NCBI GenBank assembly: GCA_963701675.1
Contig: OY969623.1
Coordinates: 5,022,001-5,086,000 of the forward strand
Length of the DNA: 64,000 nucleotides
Source: G963701675 sp963701675
GTDB taxonomy: Bacteria > Planctomycetota > Planctomycetia > Gemmatales > Gemmataceae
Reading direction: 5' to 3'
Positions 28,586 through 38,028 of this stretch are shown piece after piece (position 1 is the first letter of the stretch; every line of letters begins with the position of its first letter). The position numbers were made by a program, and so were the translations under genes. The notes beneath the pieces are model-generated. The model saw only the letters and a program-made list of their open reading frames with translations, was not told where the DNA came from and ran no database searches.

Positions 28586-31567
28586 ATGTCTGAGAACACG
28601 TTTTGCGAGGGAGAGTCGAAGCAGGACTTCCTGTTTGGCGTTCTGGCCCTTCAAGCGGAATACATCGACGTTCCCACACTCGTGGACGCCGTCGATACTT
28701 GGGTAACCCAGGGCAGCCGGCCGCTGAGCCGGATCCTGCGCGATCAAGATAAACTCACCGTTGCTCAGCGGGTCATGATCGAGGCTCTGGTGCAAGAACG
28801 CCTTGGCACCAAGCACTCCGCGGCAGCCAACGGGCATTCCGACAAAGGGAACATGGCGCCGCCTTCCCATGCGAGCACAGCTTCGGCTGGCGGTGGCGCC
28901 CAACTATCGTCGTCGCTGCGCGGTCGCTGCATGGATCATTCGCGTTATCGCGTTCTGAGGCCACATGCCAAAGGAGGCCTTGGCGAAATCTTTGTCGCTG
29001 AAGATCAAGAACTTGACCGCGAAGTTGCGCTGAAGGAAATCCAACCCAACCACGCAAACGAGCCGTCCTTCCGTGCCCGCTTCGTCCGAGAAGCCAAGAT
29101 CACCGGCGGGCTGGAGCATCCGGGGATCGTTCCGATCTACAGCCTCGGTGCACATGCCGACGGTCGGCCATATTATGCCATGCGCTTCGTTAACGGAGTC
29201 AATCTGAAAGAGGCGATCGACCGGTTTCACCAGGCCGACGTTGCAGCGCGCGATCGGAGCGAGCGTGCCCTCGAGTTTCGCCAACTGCTCCGTCGATTCG
29301 TGGACATGTGCAACGCCGTCGCCTATGCCCATAGCCGCGGCGTGCTGCATCGAGACCTCAAACCGGGCAACGTTATGCTCGGGCAATTCGGCGAAACGCT
29401 AATTGTGGATTGGGGGTTGGCGAAGAGATTGGAAGAGAATTCAGAATTCAGAATTCAGAATTCAGAATCGGAATCGACGAATGACGTTATCGATACTCAG
29501 CCGGGTGCGGCCCTCGGAACGCCGGCGTACATGAGTCCGGAGCAGGCGGCGGGACAAGTCGATCTTCTCGGGCCTGCCGCTGATGTGTATGGACTTGGGG
29601 CGACTTTGTACACCGTGTTGACAGGCCGCCCGCCGTTTGGTTCTGCGGATCGCGGTGGATTGCTGCGCGCCGTACAGATGGGGGAGTTTCCGCGGCCGCG
29701 GCAGATCAAGAACGAAGTCTCGGCGGCACTCGAGGCGATTTGCCTCAGAGCTATGGCTCTGCAACCGACTGACCGTTACGGATCGGCTCTGGACCTGGCT
29801 GGGGATGTTGAACATTGGCTCGCGGATGAGCCGGTCGCTGCCCATCGTGAGCCCTGGCACGAGCGCAGCCGTCGTTTCTTGCGCAAACATCGCACGCTCG
29901 CAACGAGTGCCGCGGCCATGCTGATTGTGGCGGCGCTTCTGTCGAGCGGCGCGGCAGTACTGCTCAACGTGGCCCGTGCGGGAGAACGTCACGCCCGTTT
30001 TGACCAAGAGCAGCAAAAGGAAGCGGCCCAACTCGCCGAGCAAACGGCGAAGCAAGCGAAGGACAAAGCCGAGGCCGTCGCCCAATTCCTGGTCGATGCC
30101 TTTCGCACCCCAGACCCTAAGCGCAACGGGCCGGATGTCAAAGTTGTCGAGATCCTCGATTGGGCTGTGCTGAGTCTCGACAAGAAGTTCGCCAACGACC
30201 CGGCAACGCGCGGCCGACTTCTCGACGCGCTGGGAGAAACTTTCAAAGACCTGGGCCTGGCGAAGCGTGCCATTGAACTCTTGAAGCCGTCGCGTGAATT
30301 GCTCGGTGAGAGCCTGGGACGCGACCATGTCGAAACCCTCGTCGCATCGACTCACCTTGCATTGGCTTATCGTGATGCCGGACGGCACGCCGAAGCGTTG
30401 CGAGAAACCGAAGAGATTCATGAACTCTACAAGGGCAAGCTTGGGCCAAACCACCGAACGACGATCGGCTCGCTAGGGAATGTCGGCCATGCCCGAATGG
30501 ATGTCGGAAGAGTAAATGACGCGATACCCATATTGGAAGAGGTCGTGCGAAGGCTCCCAAAGTTTGACACCGATTCCGATGCTTCTGGGATTGTCGGCTA
30601 CATGGCGAGCCTCGCGACCGCCTACCACGAGATCGGGCGATACACCGAAGCACTGGCGCTGTTTGAGGACGCCGTCCGTTGGCGCAAGGTCAACCTGGGG
30701 CCAGAGCACTTCAATACGCTGCGAGCCATGGGAAGCGTTGCCTGGACTTATCACGATATGGGGCGCGTTGCCGACGCGGTGGCATTGTTTGAAGAGACCG
30801 TTTCCGGCTACCGGGCGAAGTTCGGCTCGGATTATCCAGCAACATTGGCGTTGAGCACCGGCCTCGCGACCTCATGCCTGTCTCATGGTAAACCCAGTGA
30901 GGCTCTTTCAATCCTTGAGGCATCCGTACCACAGTTGACGGCCAAAGTCGGCCCGGATCATCCATTTACTTTGGCCGCCGTGACGACACTCGCAACGGCC
31001 TATCGGGAAGTGGGTCGCCACGCCGATGCGCTACGATTGATGGTGGAATCGCTGCCGCAAACGAGGGCACGGCATGGAATGGATCACCCCCGAACACTCA
31101 GGGCCATGACGATACTCGCGGGGTTGTACCGTGACACGGGCCGGCTTCAAGAGGCCCTCGCGCTGTTTGACGATGCGTTGGCACGAACTCGTCGAGGGCT
31201 TCCGGATAGCCCGGCGCTGGCGACAACTTTGGTGGGCGTGGGGCAGTGCTTGATGCAAGAGGGTAAGTATCCCGAAGCCGAACTGCGGTTTCAGGAAGCT
31301 CTCAAGATAATCGAGGAACGCCAGCCCACTTCTTGGCTGCGGTTCTCGACGCAAGTATTGCTCGGCGGGGCGCTGGTGAATCAACAGAAGTACGTCGAAG
31401 CCGAACCTCTCCTCCGCGTCGGATACGATGGGTTACGTGCCCTGAACAAGGCGTATCCTTCGGATGCAAGCCAGAGCATGGTGGAGGCGGCAAGTGGCCT
31501 CGCTCATGTTTGCGAGGCCACGGGTCGTCTGAGTGAAGCAGCGGAGTGGCGAGGCAATCGGCGCTAA
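28586..31567 (+). CDS. membrane-anchored Ser/Thr protein kinase with TPR repeats
   Basis: 993 aa. An N-terminal helical domain (about 1-110) is followed by a Hanks-type kinase: glycine loop AKGGLGEIFVAED at 128-140, VALK with K150, HRDLKPGN with D257, DWG at 275-277 and GTPAYMSPE at 311-319. A membrane helix lies at about 439-461 (ATSAAAMLIVAALLSSGAAV). The outside part from about 560 onward is TPR-rich (for example YTEALALFEDAVRWRKVNLG). The activation segment contains an insert, RLEENSEFRIQNSESES (281-297), encoded by a 7-bp tandem repeat, between DWG and the APE-like motif where regulatory phosphorylation usually occurs. It follows the ECF sigma gene and probably shares its operon. Confidence 0.93.
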   Translation: MSENTFCEGESKQDFLFGVLALQAEYIDVPTLVDAVDTWVTQGSRPLSRILRDQDKLTVAQRVMIEALVQERLGTKHSAAANGHSDKGNMAPPSHASTASAGGGAQLSSSLRGRCMDHSRYRVLRPHAKGGLGEIFVAEDQELDREVALKEIQPNHANEPSFRARFVREAKITGGLEHPGIVPIYSLGAHADGRPYYAMRFVNGVNLKEAIDRFHQADVAARDRSERALEFRQLLRRFVDMCNAVAYAHSRGVLHRDLKPGNVMLGQFGETLIVDWGLAKRLEENSEFRIQNSESESTNDVIDTQPGAALGTPAYMSPEQAAGQVDLLGPAADVYGLGATLYTVLTGRPPFGSADRGGLLRAVQMGEFPRPRQIKNEVSAALEAICLRAMALQPTDRYGSALDLAGDVEHWLADEPVAAHREPWHERSRRFLRKHRTLATSAAAMLIVAALLSSGAAVLLNVARAGERHARFDQEQQKEAAQLAEQTAKQAKDKAEAVAQFLVDAFRTPDPKRNGPDVKVVEILDWAVLSLDKKFANDPATRGRLLDALGETFKDLGLAKRAIELLKPSRELLGESLGRDHVETLVASTHLALAYRDAGRHAEALRETEEIHELYKGKLGPNHRTTIGSLGNVGHARMDVGRVNDAIPILEEVVRRLPKFDTDSDASGIVGYMASLATAYHEIGRYTEALALFEDAVRWRKVNLGPEHFNTLRAMGSVAWTYHDMGRVADAVALFEETVSGYRAKFGSDYPATLALSTGLATSCLSHGKPSEALSILEASVPQLTAKVGPDHPFTLAAVTTLATAYREVGRHADALRLMVESLPQTRARHGMDHPRTLRAMTILAGLYRDTGRLQEALALFDDALARTRRGLPDSPALATTLVGVGQCLMQEGKYPEAELRFQEALKIIEERQPTSWLRFSTQVLLGGALVNQQKYVEAEPLLRVGYDGLRALNKAYPSDASQSMVEAASGLAHVCEATGRLSEAAEWRGNRR
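29438..29465 (+). repeat. 7-bp tandem repeat inside the kinase gene
   Basis: Four exact units of AATTCAG followed by a partial AATC, located in the kinase activation-segment coding region. Seven is not a multiple of 3, so gain or loss of a unit would shift the frame and truncate the kinase. Confidence 0.9.
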
Positions 31568-31591
31568 TGGAGTGTCAACGTTTTGTTTTTC

Positions 31592-31667
31592 GGGTGGCAC
31601 GCCCTGAGTCCGCGAAGGGCGTGGCTGGCGACTCCCACGCCCGTCGAAGACTCCGGACGTGCCACCC
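31592..31667. repeat. REP-like palindrome between convergent genes
   Basis: GGGTGGCACG...CGTGCCACCC encloses a second pair (GGGCGTG/CACGCCC), giving a long stem. It sits between the stops of the kinase gene (31567) and the DUF1559 gene (31700). The first half (GTGGCACGCCCTGAGTC) recurs next to the RAYT transposase gene at 63602. It could also act as a transcription terminator for both genes. Confidence 0.75.
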
Positions 31668-31699
31668 AACCCGAGCGGTATCATTGACGCACTACGAGG

Positions 31700-32620
31700 T
31701 TATGGGCCATCTGGATTCACCGGCAGACCATCGTCCCGGCAGCAGATGCGGCGGAATGTCTCCAGCGTGATGTCATAACCGATCCACCGCACCGAGCCGT
31801 CGCCGAACAGCCCATTGAAGCCCGCCGAATGACGTGAACCAAATCGCCAATCGTAGATCGAGTTGTCAAAGCGATCCGGTGCCGGCGGGTCGATGCCCCA
31901 ACGGATCGTATCCCAGTCGTAGCCGTCGAAATAGCCGTTGTTCTCGTCCCACTGCGATGAGTCACCCAATTTGCCGGCGTTGACGTTTCGTTCGCCGATC
32001 ATCAAGGTGTTTGTCGAACCATCGGGGACGGTTCCCAATCTGACGCTCGGACTCGGATTGGAGACCAGGCCGTCGGGTCGGCGGACCATCATGCCGTTTC
32101 GCCCCGCATACTTGCCCGGGAATTGCTTTTCAATCGGATCGGTTCCGCCGCACCCGGCATAGTCGATTTGGCCGCGGGGCCCATCCGGCATGTTGTTCTG
32201 CTCCCCGGGCAGCACCCAGTACATAGTCGGGCGACGGCTCGGACAGAAATAGAGCTTGATCGGCTGCGCAGCGACATCCGTATCGTTCGGCAGTTTCCAG
32301 ACCATGTACTGTTCAACGTACGGCAATATCTGATACGCCCAGCCCCAATCCTGCTTCGGTGCGGACAGCGGCGTGCCATCGGCGTTCTTGCTGCGAGCTT
32401 TCAACCACGAACCTCCCGCGTCGGGCAGGTAGCCGTGGGTGTCGTGGTGCATCTGGCAGGCGATGCCGATCTGCTTGAGGTTATTGGCGCAACGAACGCG
32501 GTTGGCGGCTTCGCGAACACGCTGAACGGCGGGAAGAAGCAGGGCAATGAGCACGCCGATGATGGCGATCACGACCAGGAGTTCGATCAAGGTGAATGCA
32601 GGATGAGCCAGGCGACGCAT
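31700..32620 (-). CDS. DUF1559 prepilin-like protein
   Basis: 306 aa. The N-terminus is a type IV prepilin-type signal (AFTLIELLVVIAIIGVLIAL) with the processing site before FTLIE. It then shows the DUF1559 start (LLPAVQRVREAANRVRCANN) and the C-terminal H-X9-DG motif (HSAGFNGLFGDG, with SVRWIGYD after). Such proteins occur in dozens to hundreds of copies in Planctomycetes and are presumed pseudopilin-like surface components. GGAG lies 7 nt before ATG 32620. It is the last gene of an operon with a lipoprotein and two beta-helix proteins. Confidence 0.93.
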   Translation of the reverse strand: MRRLAHPAFTLIELLVVIAIIGVLIALLLPAVQRVREAANRVRCANNLKQIGIACQMHHDTHGYLPDAGGSWLKARSKNADGTPLSAPKQDWGWAYQILPYVEQYMVWKLPNDTDVAAQPIKLYFCPSRRPTMYWVLPGEQNNMPDGPRGQIDYAGCGGTDPIEKQFPGKYAGRNGMMVRRPDGLVSNPSPSVRLGTVPDGSTNTLMIGERNVNAGKLGDSSQWDENNGYFDGYDWDTIRWGIDPPAPDRFDNSIYDWRFGSRHSAGFNGLFGDGSVRWIGYDITLETFRRICCRDDGLPVNPDGP

Positions 32621-32632
32621 GGGACAACTCCG

Positions 32633-33040
32633 CTAACGCTTGGCCAGCTTCGCGGCGGCAAATTCCTCGTCGGTCATCAGGTTGACACCCATGACCGTAA
32701 TTACGTACCGATTACCGTCGACTCCACGTTTTTCGTGCGCCCAGATGGGCGGCGGCATGTCAAACGATTTGCGGATGTCGAAGCCATACACGATGACGTA
32801 GGGTTCGCAATCGCGCGGAGAACGTAATAGCTGTGCGGGATCGCCCAGCTCGCGCAGAAACGGCATGAGTTGCTCTTCACTCGCCGGCGGTCGCCCCAAC
32901 TTCTCGGTGGCCGCGTGATACGCCCGTCCGACGCTAGAGAGATTCGCCTTCTCCTCCGGTACCGCCGACACACGCGGATTGCCACCGCAACCGGCCGAGT
33001 AGGCGGCGAGGGTGAAAGCGATGAGTCGAACACGGTTCAT
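32633..33040 (-). CDS. small putative lipoprotein
   Basis: 135 aa. A signal peptide ends in a lipobox-like AYSAGC (cysteine near 18), so the mature protein would be lipid-anchored. The rest is soluble and charged (RAYHAATEKLGRPPASEEQL; FDIRKSFDMPPPIWAHEK). It overlaps the stop of the upstream beta-helix gene (ATGA, 33037-33040) and lies 12 bp before the DUF1559 gene. Small lipoproteins of this form often accompany DUF1559 genes in this phylum. Function is not known. Confidence 0.75.
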   Translation of the reverse strand: MNRVRLIAFTLAAYSAGCGGNPRVSAVPEEKANLSSVGRAYHAATEKLGRPPASEEQLMPFLRELGDPAQLLRSPRDCEPYVIVYGFDIRKSFDMPPPIWAHEKRGVDGNRYVITVMGVNLMTDEEFAAAKLAKR

Positions 33041-34476
33041 GGAAGGAACGAATCCAAATCGGCCGTTGCCATAATCAATCTGAGATCAAGGGTCGGTATC
33101 ATTGGCCGTTGCGGAACCGGCGGCGCGCCGGTCGCCTGCACCTCAAACGCTCCAATGTCAATAGTCCCGTTCACAATTCGCGGGAAGCCGGGCCCGCGCT
33201 GGTCGAAGTCGGGCGCGTCGGTGTTGTCGCCAGCGTCGATGGCCGGGCTGCCGGGAAGGAGGGCGTGGGTTAACGTTGGGCCGCCGTTGTCGGCGAGCGA
33301 GCCGAGCAATGGATCGACATCGAGCTGGTCGCTATCGTCGTAGCCAATCCCGCCGTCGCTGTTGCCGTAGATATTGAATGAAGAGGACGTGAGCGTCCCG
33401 TGAATGTCGGGATCATACGCTGAAACGTTGCCCGCGATTATGCTGTTTCGAATGTTCAGCTTCTCGGTTGACCAAGCAAGGTAACCGGAGTAAATCCCGC
33501 CGCCTTCTTGGTAGTGATCTCCGCCGGACACATCGAAGTTCGTGTTACCCGTAATCGTACTATGCTCAAAAGTCAGCAACGCGCCATTGGGGTTTCCACC
33601 GTTGTACACTCCGCCTCCACGGACGGTATCTACATACATGGAGGAGTCCGTCAGTTCGGCCGTGTTGTTCGAAATCGTGCTGTTAAAGAGTTGAGCGCCG
33701 CCCCAATTATAGATACCACCGCCATACGCGCAAATGCCATTGACAACACTATGCACGCTCACCAGGTTGTTGGATACCGTGCTGTATTCGACCCTCAAAA
33801 TGCCGCGGTTGTAAATCCCTCCCCCTCCGGACTTACTGCCTCCCTGGGTGTTGAAACAACTGCCGTCGGCAGCGAATGCGAAGTTATCGGCCACGGTGCT
33901 GAAAGATACGAGCGCCAATCCTTCGTTGTACAGGCCACCTCCGGCATATGCGTCGCCTGCCCCGCCGTTTGCGGACACCGTGATGTGATCGAGGGTCAGC
34001 GAGCCGGTGTTGTAAATGCCGCCGCCGGCCCCGTTCGACCCGCCATTGGCGGTGATCGCAGCGGCGCTCACGGTCAACGCCCCGGCGTTATTAATCCCGC
34101 CTCCGAACTGGCTGTTCCCATTCGTGATTGTCAGACCGGAGATTCCGACAGTCTGGCCGGCCGGGATCGTGAAGACTCGGTAACCGCCGCCGGTGTCTCG
34201 CCGGACTGTCAAGGACGCAGCGCCTGGCCCTTGGATGTCGATGTCCGAGGCGAGGTCTGGTAGCGCGCCGGTCAGGTTGATCGTCCCCGTCACGTGAAAG
34301 TCAATGATGTCCGCGCCGGGATTCGTGTTGACCTTGTTGATGCAATAGCGCAAGTCCCCGCGGAACCCCATACCGATCCCGGCGTCGCTAAGCCGGGTGA
34401 CATGGCAAGTGGACAATAGCGTGCGGTCTTCGAGTGTTTCGACGCGGGGACGAGTCTTCAATGTTTGCGAGCGCAC
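33037..34476 (-). CDS. choice-of-anchor Q beta-helix surface protein, copy 2
   Basis: 479 aa. I choose the GTG at 34476 because GGAGGA lies 7 nt upstream; a TTG eight codons earlier has no ribosome-binding site. The N-terminus contains VETLEDRTLLSTCHVTRLSD, then FRGDLRYCINKVN, nearly the same as in copies 1 and 3. Glycine-rich beta-helix turns follow (GGGIYN, GGGLYN). The C-terminal signature is LLPGSPAIDAGDNTDAP and GAFEVQ. Its frame ends overlapping the lipoprotein gene start, and it is preceded by copy 3 with 20 bp between, so all four genes form one unit. Confidence 0.85.
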   Translation of the reverse strand: MRSQTLKTRPRVETLEDRTLLSTCHVTRLSDAGIGMGFRGDLRYCINKVNTNPGADIIDFHVTGTINLTGALPDLASDIDIQGPGAASLTVRRDTGGGYRVFTIPAGQTVGISGLTITNGNSQFGGGINNAGALTVSAAAITANGGSNGAGGGIYNTGSLTLDHITVSANGGAGDAYAGGGLYNEGLALVSFSTVADNFAFAADGSCFNTQGGSKSGGGGIYNRGILRVEYSTVSNNLVSVHSVVNGICAYGGGIYNWGGAQLFNSTISNNTAELTDSSMYVDTVRGGGVYNGGNPNGALLTFEHSTITGNTNFDVSGGDHYQEGGGIYSGYLAWSTEKLNIRNSIIAGNVSAYDPDIHGTLTSSSFNIYGNSDGGIGYDDSDQLDVDPLLGSLADNGGPTLTHALLPGSPAIDAGDNTDAPDFDQRGPGFPRIVNGTIDIGAFEVQATGAPPVPQRPMIPTLDLRLIMATADLDSFLP

Positions 34477-34496
34477 GACAAATCCTCCAAACAAGG

Positions 34497-35903
34497 TCAA
34501 ATAAGTGAATCCAAATCGGCCGTCGCCAGAACGACTGCTAGAAGATCAAGTCCCGGGCGCGTGATAGGCGGTATCGGGGTCGCCTGCACCTCGAACGCCC
34601 CAATGTCGATGTTACCATTCACAATCCGCGGAAACCCCGGCCCGCGCTGGTCCCATTCGGGGGCGTCGGTGTTGTCGCCGGCGTCGATGGCGGGGCTGCC
34701 AGCGAGCAGGGCCATGGTCAACGTCGGCCCGCCGTTGTCGGCCAGGGAGCCGAGCATGGGATCGACGTCGAGAATGTCGCTCTCGACAAAACCACTGGCC
34801 GCCGTGGTATCGCCGATCAGGTTGTAGCCGGCCGATGCAAACTGGCCCCTGAGGTCCGGCCCCAACTCCGGGTGGTCGTTGACCGTGTTTGCCGCCACAA
34901 TAGTGTTTCGCAAGCTGACGGTGCTGTCGAAATCACTCCAAATGCCACCGCCGCCATCGTTCGCGACGTTTCCCGAAATGGTGCTGTGGTCGATGTTGAT
35001 CGCCGTCCCGAATTGAATAATGCCGCCGCCGTAGTCGCTGCTCTCGTTGTTCGCGATCGTGCTATTACGAATCGTCGCGACTCCTCCCGTGTAATTGCAG
35101 ATTCCGCCACCGACTCCCCCGTTCACGGACGATTGTAGGTTTGCAGCATTACCGGCCACCGTTGTGCTATCAACCCATAGCATACCCACGTTGTAGATGC
35201 CGCCGCCGAAGGCGCCGTACTGAACTGCAACATTGTCAACGACGCTGCTACTCGTGATCGACAGAGTTCCCCCGTTATAAATCCCGCCGCCGCGTGCGTC
35301 TCCTATAACTGGGACCGCCACGTTCTCGGTAATCACCGTGGTTTCTATGGTCGCCGTCCCGACATTGTAAATTCCGCCGCCGCGATCGCCACTGTTCCCG
35401 ATTATTAGCGAATCGCGCACCGTCAGATTGCCGGTGTTGTAGATTCCGCCCCCATCTCCGGAGACATTGTTCTGCATAAGGCGTGCATCATGGATCGTGA
35501 GCGTCCCTGTGTTGTAGACGGCACCACCGTCGTTTACATGAGCCGCGACCAGCGACAGACCAGAAATTTCGACCGTTGCCGCGCTGTTAACCGTGAAAAT
35601 CCCGTGGTTGTATCCCGCTACCCATAGGGCTTCATATCCCGGGCCCTGGATATCAATATCACTCGTCAATTCCGGGAGGGGGCTCGTCAGGTCAATGGTG
35701 TTCCCGGCGATCTTGAAGTCGATGATGTCCGCGCCGGGGTTTGTGTTGACCTTGTTGATGCAATAGCGCAGGTCGCCACGGAACCCCATGCCGACGCCGG
35801 CATCGCCAAATCGCGTGACGTGGCATGTGGAAAGCATGGTGCGGTCTTCGAGCGCCTGGAGCCGTGGAACACATCGATATCGGTTGGCGCCTACGCGAGT
35901 CAT
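34497..35903 (-). CDS. choice-of-anchor Q beta-helix surface protein, copy 3
   Basis: 468 aa starting ATG 35903 after GAGGAGGATTGTCC. First gene of the four-gene minus-strand operon (35903 to 31700). The N-terminus has LQALEDRTMLSTCHVTRFGD and FRGDLRYCINKVN; the body has repeated GGGIYN/GGGI turns; the C-terminus is LAGSPAIDAGDNTDAPEWDQ followed by GAFEVQ and a short tail ending LDLLAVVLATADLDSLI. The same tail (ATADLD) occurs in all three copies. Predicted surface-exposed; partner unknown. Confidence 0.85.
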   Translation of the reverse strand: MTRVGANRYRCVPRLQALEDRTMLSTCHVTRFGDAGVGMGFRGDLRYCINKVNTNPGADIIDFKIAGNTIDLTSPLPELTSDIDIQGPGYEALWVAGYNHGIFTVNSAATVEISGLSLVAAHVNDGGAVYNTGTLTIHDARLMQNNVSGDGGGIYNTGNLTVRDSLIIGNSGDRGGGIYNVGTATIETTVITENVAVPVIGDARGGGIYNGGTLSITSSSVVDNVAVQYGAFGGGIYNVGMLWVDSTTVAGNAANLQSSVNGGVGGGICNYTGGVATIRNSTIANNESSDYGGGIIQFGTAINIDHSTISGNVANDGGGGIWSDFDSTVSLRNTIVAANTVNDHPELGPDLRGQFASAGYNLIGDTTAASGFVESDILDVDPMLGSLADNGGPTLTMALLAGSPAIDAGDNTDAPEWDQRGPGFPRIVNGNIDIGAFEVQATPIPPITRPGLDLLAVVLATADLDSLI

Positions 35904-36015
35904 GGACAATCCTCCTCAAGGTAGGGCGTGACGAGTCAAGCCTCTATTATCAAGAAACGGATTTCGCGAACAATCCTGTCAGAAAAGGGGCTAATCTTGT
36001 CGTGGCGTGTTGCGC

Positions 36016-36324
36016 TTACGACCAGGTACGGCGGAGCCAATAGCCTGGCCGACGCCGTGCGTGTGCAAGCGCCTGTATCCGCACTTCATTCGCAGGAATG
36101 ACGCATCGATAGAAGACGAAATACGGAAAGCGTTTCGTCTTCATCCAACGGAAAGGGCCTCGAAATGGAGCTCCACTAGCGGGCGAAATAATACGCTGGA
36201 TCACACTATCGATCGCGATCGCAAATCGAACGGCAGTGGCCGGGCTTTGGTTGGCATACCATTGGTAAGCACTTCGGAATTCGTCCGCGGCGAGTCGGTG
36301 GAATCTGACAACCACCGGGTTCAT
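36016..36324 (-). CDS. RelE/ParE-family toxin
   Basis: 102 aa from ATG 36324. The ParE/RelE fold is suggested by AADEFRSAYQWYANQSPATA near the start, VIQRIISPASGAPFRGPFRW in the middle and the C-terminal strand FPYFVFYRCVIPANEVRIQA followed by LAHARRRPGYW. It overlaps the upstream antitoxin gene by 4 nt (ATGA). ParE-type toxins act on gyrase and RelE-type ones on mRNA; which applies here cannot be told. Confidence 0.85.
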   Translation of the reverse strand: MNPVVVRFHRLAADEFRSAYQWYANQSPATAVRFAIAIDSVIQRIISPASGAPFRGPFRWMKTKRFPYFVFYRCVIPANEVRIQALAHARRRPGYWLRRTWS

Positions 36325-36548
36325 GAAAGCGGCTCGACTTCCCGTCGTAGAACGGACCATTCGATAGGGTCGGCCGTCCCTTCGTCAAACTCCTTGTCGC
36401 GAGTTTCTAATTCGGCGAGCCACTCATCATCGAGCTTCGCCACCAACTCCGGCGAAAGAGATTCCCACAACTGCTTGGCGAGCGCAACCCGTGTCGTCTC
36501 CGGCAAAAGGAGCGCCGCCTCGAAAAGTGCTTGATCACGCTCAGACAT
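36321..36548 (-). CDS. addiction-module antitoxin (TIGR02574-type)
   Basis: 75 aa. The pattern LLPETTRVALAKQLWESL followed by LDDEWLAELETRDKEFDEG and ADPIEWSVLRREV fits the short antitoxins of the TIGR02574 family that precede ParE-like toxins. First gene of the pair; it would bind and neutralise the toxin and repress the operon. Confidence 0.85.
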   Translation of the reverse strand: MSERDQALFEAALLLPETTRVALAKQLWESLSPELVAKLDDEWLAELETRDKEFDEGTADPIEWSVLRREVEPLS

Positions 36549-36681
36549 CGGTTGCCGTCAATAGGTAAGGTCTACAAATCTCTGACACTAACCATCATAG
36601 CAATTCCCTACCCGCACGGAATTCCCATCGTGGTCAATGCGCCGGGGCCGAGAAGGACCATCAAGTGCAACTAGATGGTCG

Positions 36682-38028
36682 TTACTTCGGTTTCGTCGCC
36701 TGGCCGGTCGCGGGTGGGGTGATGGTCAGGCTTCGCGCGATGCGTTCGACTTCGCCGCGAAGGGTGGATGCATCACGTGGAGATAGTCGTGCCGCCAGGG
36801 TGGCGCCGCCGGTTGTGTGGCGGGTGACGAAGTATTCCAGCGACACGCGGTTGCCGTTCAGATCTGCCTCGAAGCCGAACTGCTCGATTGGACGGCGTTC
36901 ACTGGCGATCCGCCGCACGGGTTCGCTGCGCACGATCGTCGCTTTCTGCTGCTTGAGCCAATCGGCGACTTCCGACTGAAACTGGGCGCCGGTCGGAGTT
37001 CGGTTCGCAGGCTCCAGGGTAATCAATAGTCCGCCGCCCGACGATTCATCTAGCGTGATGCGGGGACCGGAAACGCTCGTGACGCGCCAGCGGCGCGGGT
37101 GGAGAAAGCGCACACCGGATTCGGCGTGGTCATACTGAAGGAGCGTATTCTCCGCATTTGGCTCGAGGGCAACGCCTCGCAGCGATTGCTCGCTCAGGTC
37201 CAGACTCGATTGTGCATGCCGGGTCAGCACGAATTGCCCTTCAACGTCGCCGATGATGGCGCCGCTCTTGTCCAAAAGCGAGCTGGTTCCTTTGAGGTAG
37301 AGATAACTGAGATGGTTGGAATCCAAGTCAAAATAGCAGTAGCCTTCGATGCGCTGCCGGTTCGGCCCGTCTTCATTGACACCGCGAACCGTCCCGGTGA
37401 ACGTGACGCGGGCGCATCGCCGTTTTTCAACCGTGGTGAGTCCTTCGAGCGAACATTCCAATCCGCCCTCTTCAATGCGCTCCAGATCGGTTAGCTCTTT
37501 GACGGCGTCGCCGGTCGCCGGCCACCGATTTCCGACGCTGACATCCGACGAGGGGAACAAACCGGCCAGGGAGGGCGTAAAGACATCAGTACGAACGAGG
37601 TCAAGCTCGCCCCAGGTTAGTGGCCCATCCGGAGAATAGGGCACTTCCATTTGCTGGTGACGGAGGACCACGAGTCGCCGAACATTGGGGCGTAGACTAT
37701 TCGATTGACTTCGATCGCCCACCCGTCGTTCGAAGTCAAGTCGCCGATAGAGCCGAGCGGTTTTCTGCACCTGTCCATTCGCGGCGAGGGACAGGACACG
37801 TTCGTCGTACTCGATCGAGCTGCTGCCGCGGAGGGCTAACTTGTTCGAGTTTTGCCCGGGTTTCTCAGCTGGAATGGTCAGGGATCCCGAAAGCTCGGTG
37901 CGTGTGCTGACGTGATACTGGTAGTCAACGGCGAAGTTTTCTTTCAAGCGGAACGTGTCGGCGCCGACAGCTGGCGCGGCCAACGTGAGGCAAGCAACCA
38001 AGATGAAGGCGGATCGCATCGTCATCAT
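36682..38028 (-). CDS. large secreted protein of unknown function
   Basis: 448 aa with a clear signal peptide (MRSAFILVACLTLAAPAVGA, cleavage near residue 23). The mature part is strand-rich (YQYHVSTRTELSGSLTIPAE; YCYFDLDSNHLSYLYLKGTS) and ends in a short basic tail (PPATGQATKPK). A segment near 300-420 (GVRFLHPRRWRVTSV; VADWLKQQKATIVRSEPV) resembles a domain seen in other Planctomycete secreted proteins. No catalytic motif is recognised. The gene is transcribed alone toward the toxin-antitoxin pair. Confidence 0.7.
   Translation of the reverse strand: MMTMRSAFILVACLTLAAPAVGADTFRLKENFAVDYQYHVSTRTELSGSLTIPAEKPGQNSNKLALRGSSSIEYDERVLSLAANGQVQKTARLYRRLDFERRVGDRSQSNSLRPNVRRLVVLRHQQMEVPYSPDGPLTWGELDLVRTDVFTPSLAGLFPSSDVSVGNRWPATGDAVKELTDLERIEEGGLECSLEGLTTVEKRRCARVTFTGTVRGVNEDGPNRQRIEGYCYFDLDSNHLSYLYLKGTSSLLDKSGAIIGDVEGQFVLTRHAQSSLDLSEQSLRGVALEPNAENTLLQYDHAESGVRFLHPRRWRVTSVSGPRITLDESSGGGLLITLEPANRTPTGAQFQSEVADWLKQQKATIVRSEPVRRIASERRPIEQFGFEADLNGNRVSLEYFVTRHTTGGATLAARLSPRDASTLRGEVERIARSLTITPPATGQATKPK

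Noticed and set aside
29431..29480. EcoRI-rich tract as a possible CRISPR or short phage repeat
   Set aside because: Units of 7 bp without spacers; it is a simple tandem repeat inside the kinase gene.
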